From positions 1-6,194 of the forward strand of contig CALGOZ010000119.1 in NCBI GenBank assembly GCA_937960785.1: a DNA stretch of 6,194 nucleotides, in the 5' to 3' direction. How positions within the stretch are numbered: position 1 is the stretch's first letter; each line of letters opens with the position of its first letter. The translations under genes and the position numbers were made by a program. The notes below the pieces were generated by a model that was not told where the DNA came from, did no database searches, and saw only the letters and a list, made by a program, of their open reading frames with translations. Positions 6,001-6,194 of the stretch are shown here, one piece after another. This DNA comes from an uncultured Pseudogracilibacillus sp. Lineage in GTDB: Bacteria; Bacillota; Bacilli; Bacillales; Amphibacillaceae.

Positions 6001-6194
6001 AAGGTGTTTTTAATGGAACTTACCTAGTTACTATGTTTAGCGGTGATTTTTTCGAAAAGCAATTTAACTTATTTAGCCACGCCTTTTAATAAGTAAGTTA
6101 AGTAGTGTTTTCGTGGGAAGTTACTTGTTGGAGGCCTCCACTGTGTAAGTTGGCTTGCGTTTTCGTGAAAAGCTACCCGCTGGGCGCTTCCACT
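6001..6194. repeat. Degenerate ~50-bp interspersed/tandem repeat running off the window end
   Basis: Two clear units share a GTTTTCGTG core and a TCCACT end: unit 1 at about 6097-6142 and unit 2 at about 6148-6194. Between them run matching blocks such as AAG-Y-TAC, G-Y-TGG and TCCACT. TTCG falls at 6110-6113 and 6162-6165, 52 bases apart. Two weaker relatives lie upstream, at about 6001-6030 (GTGTTTT, then GGAACTTACCTAGTT) and 6042-6080 (TTTTTTCGAAAAGC). Unit 2 can fold as an imperfect hairpin bounded by GTG (6165-6167) and CAC (6191-6193), with inner AAGC/GCTT and CCC/GGG pairs. Unit 1 contains a perfect 12-base palindrome, TGGAGGCCTCCA (6129-6140). There is no coding sense. It resembles an intergenic palindromic repeat family, but I cannot name it. 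Bases 5955-6000 hold nothing recognisable. Confidence 0.6.

Noticed and set aside
6129..6140. Perfect palindrome TGGAGGCCTCCA as a stand-alone operator
   Set aside because: It sits within one repeat unit and is not palindromic in the sister unit, so it is more likely part of the repeat's hairpin or chance.

Overview
The window looks like chromosomal DNA of a low-G+C Gram-positive bacterium of the Bacillaceae type. The evidence is A/T-rich intergenic DNA, purine-rich Shine-Dalgarno sites, a lipoprotein signal, a class B sortase with a matching NPKTG-bearing wall protein, and a type I 3-dehydroquinase. The exported proteins are strongly acidic (the IsdE linker, the wall-protein tail and the sortase ectodomain). 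That would suit a salt- or alkali-adapted member, but this is inference only.

Positions 1-3984 are an iron-regulated surface determinant (Isd) type haem-uptake locus, all on the plus strand. It holds the 3' end of a SrtB-anchored surface protein (1-294), an intergenic hairpin (314-346), the haem-binding lipoprotein isdE (408-1340), the FecCD-type permease isdF (1380-2363), an overlapping ABC ATPase (2353-3123), and class B sortase srtB (3208-3984). The expected flow is: the sortase fixes the NPKTG protein to peptidoglycan, that protein passes haem to membrane-tethered IsdE, and IsdF plus the ATPase import it. A strong intrinsic terminator lies at 4167-4195, after about 180 bases without a gene.

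Positions 4269-4814 encode a gamma-carbonic-anhydrase-like left-handed beta-helix protein (YtoA/PaaY type). Its last 23 codons are followed by about four decayed copies of themselves at a 69-bp period, filling about 4812-5092. This is the most unusual structure in the window. A plausible promoter lies at the far edge of this array, ahead of aroD (5199-5954), a complete type I 3-dehydroquinate dehydratase of the shikimate pathway.

The last 190 bases hold no gene. They contain a second, unrelated degenerate repeat (about 50-bp units with a GTTTTCGTG core and imperfect dyad symmetry) that runs off the window end. I saw no tRNA, rRNA, CRISPR array, insertion sequence or recognisable mobile-element gene.
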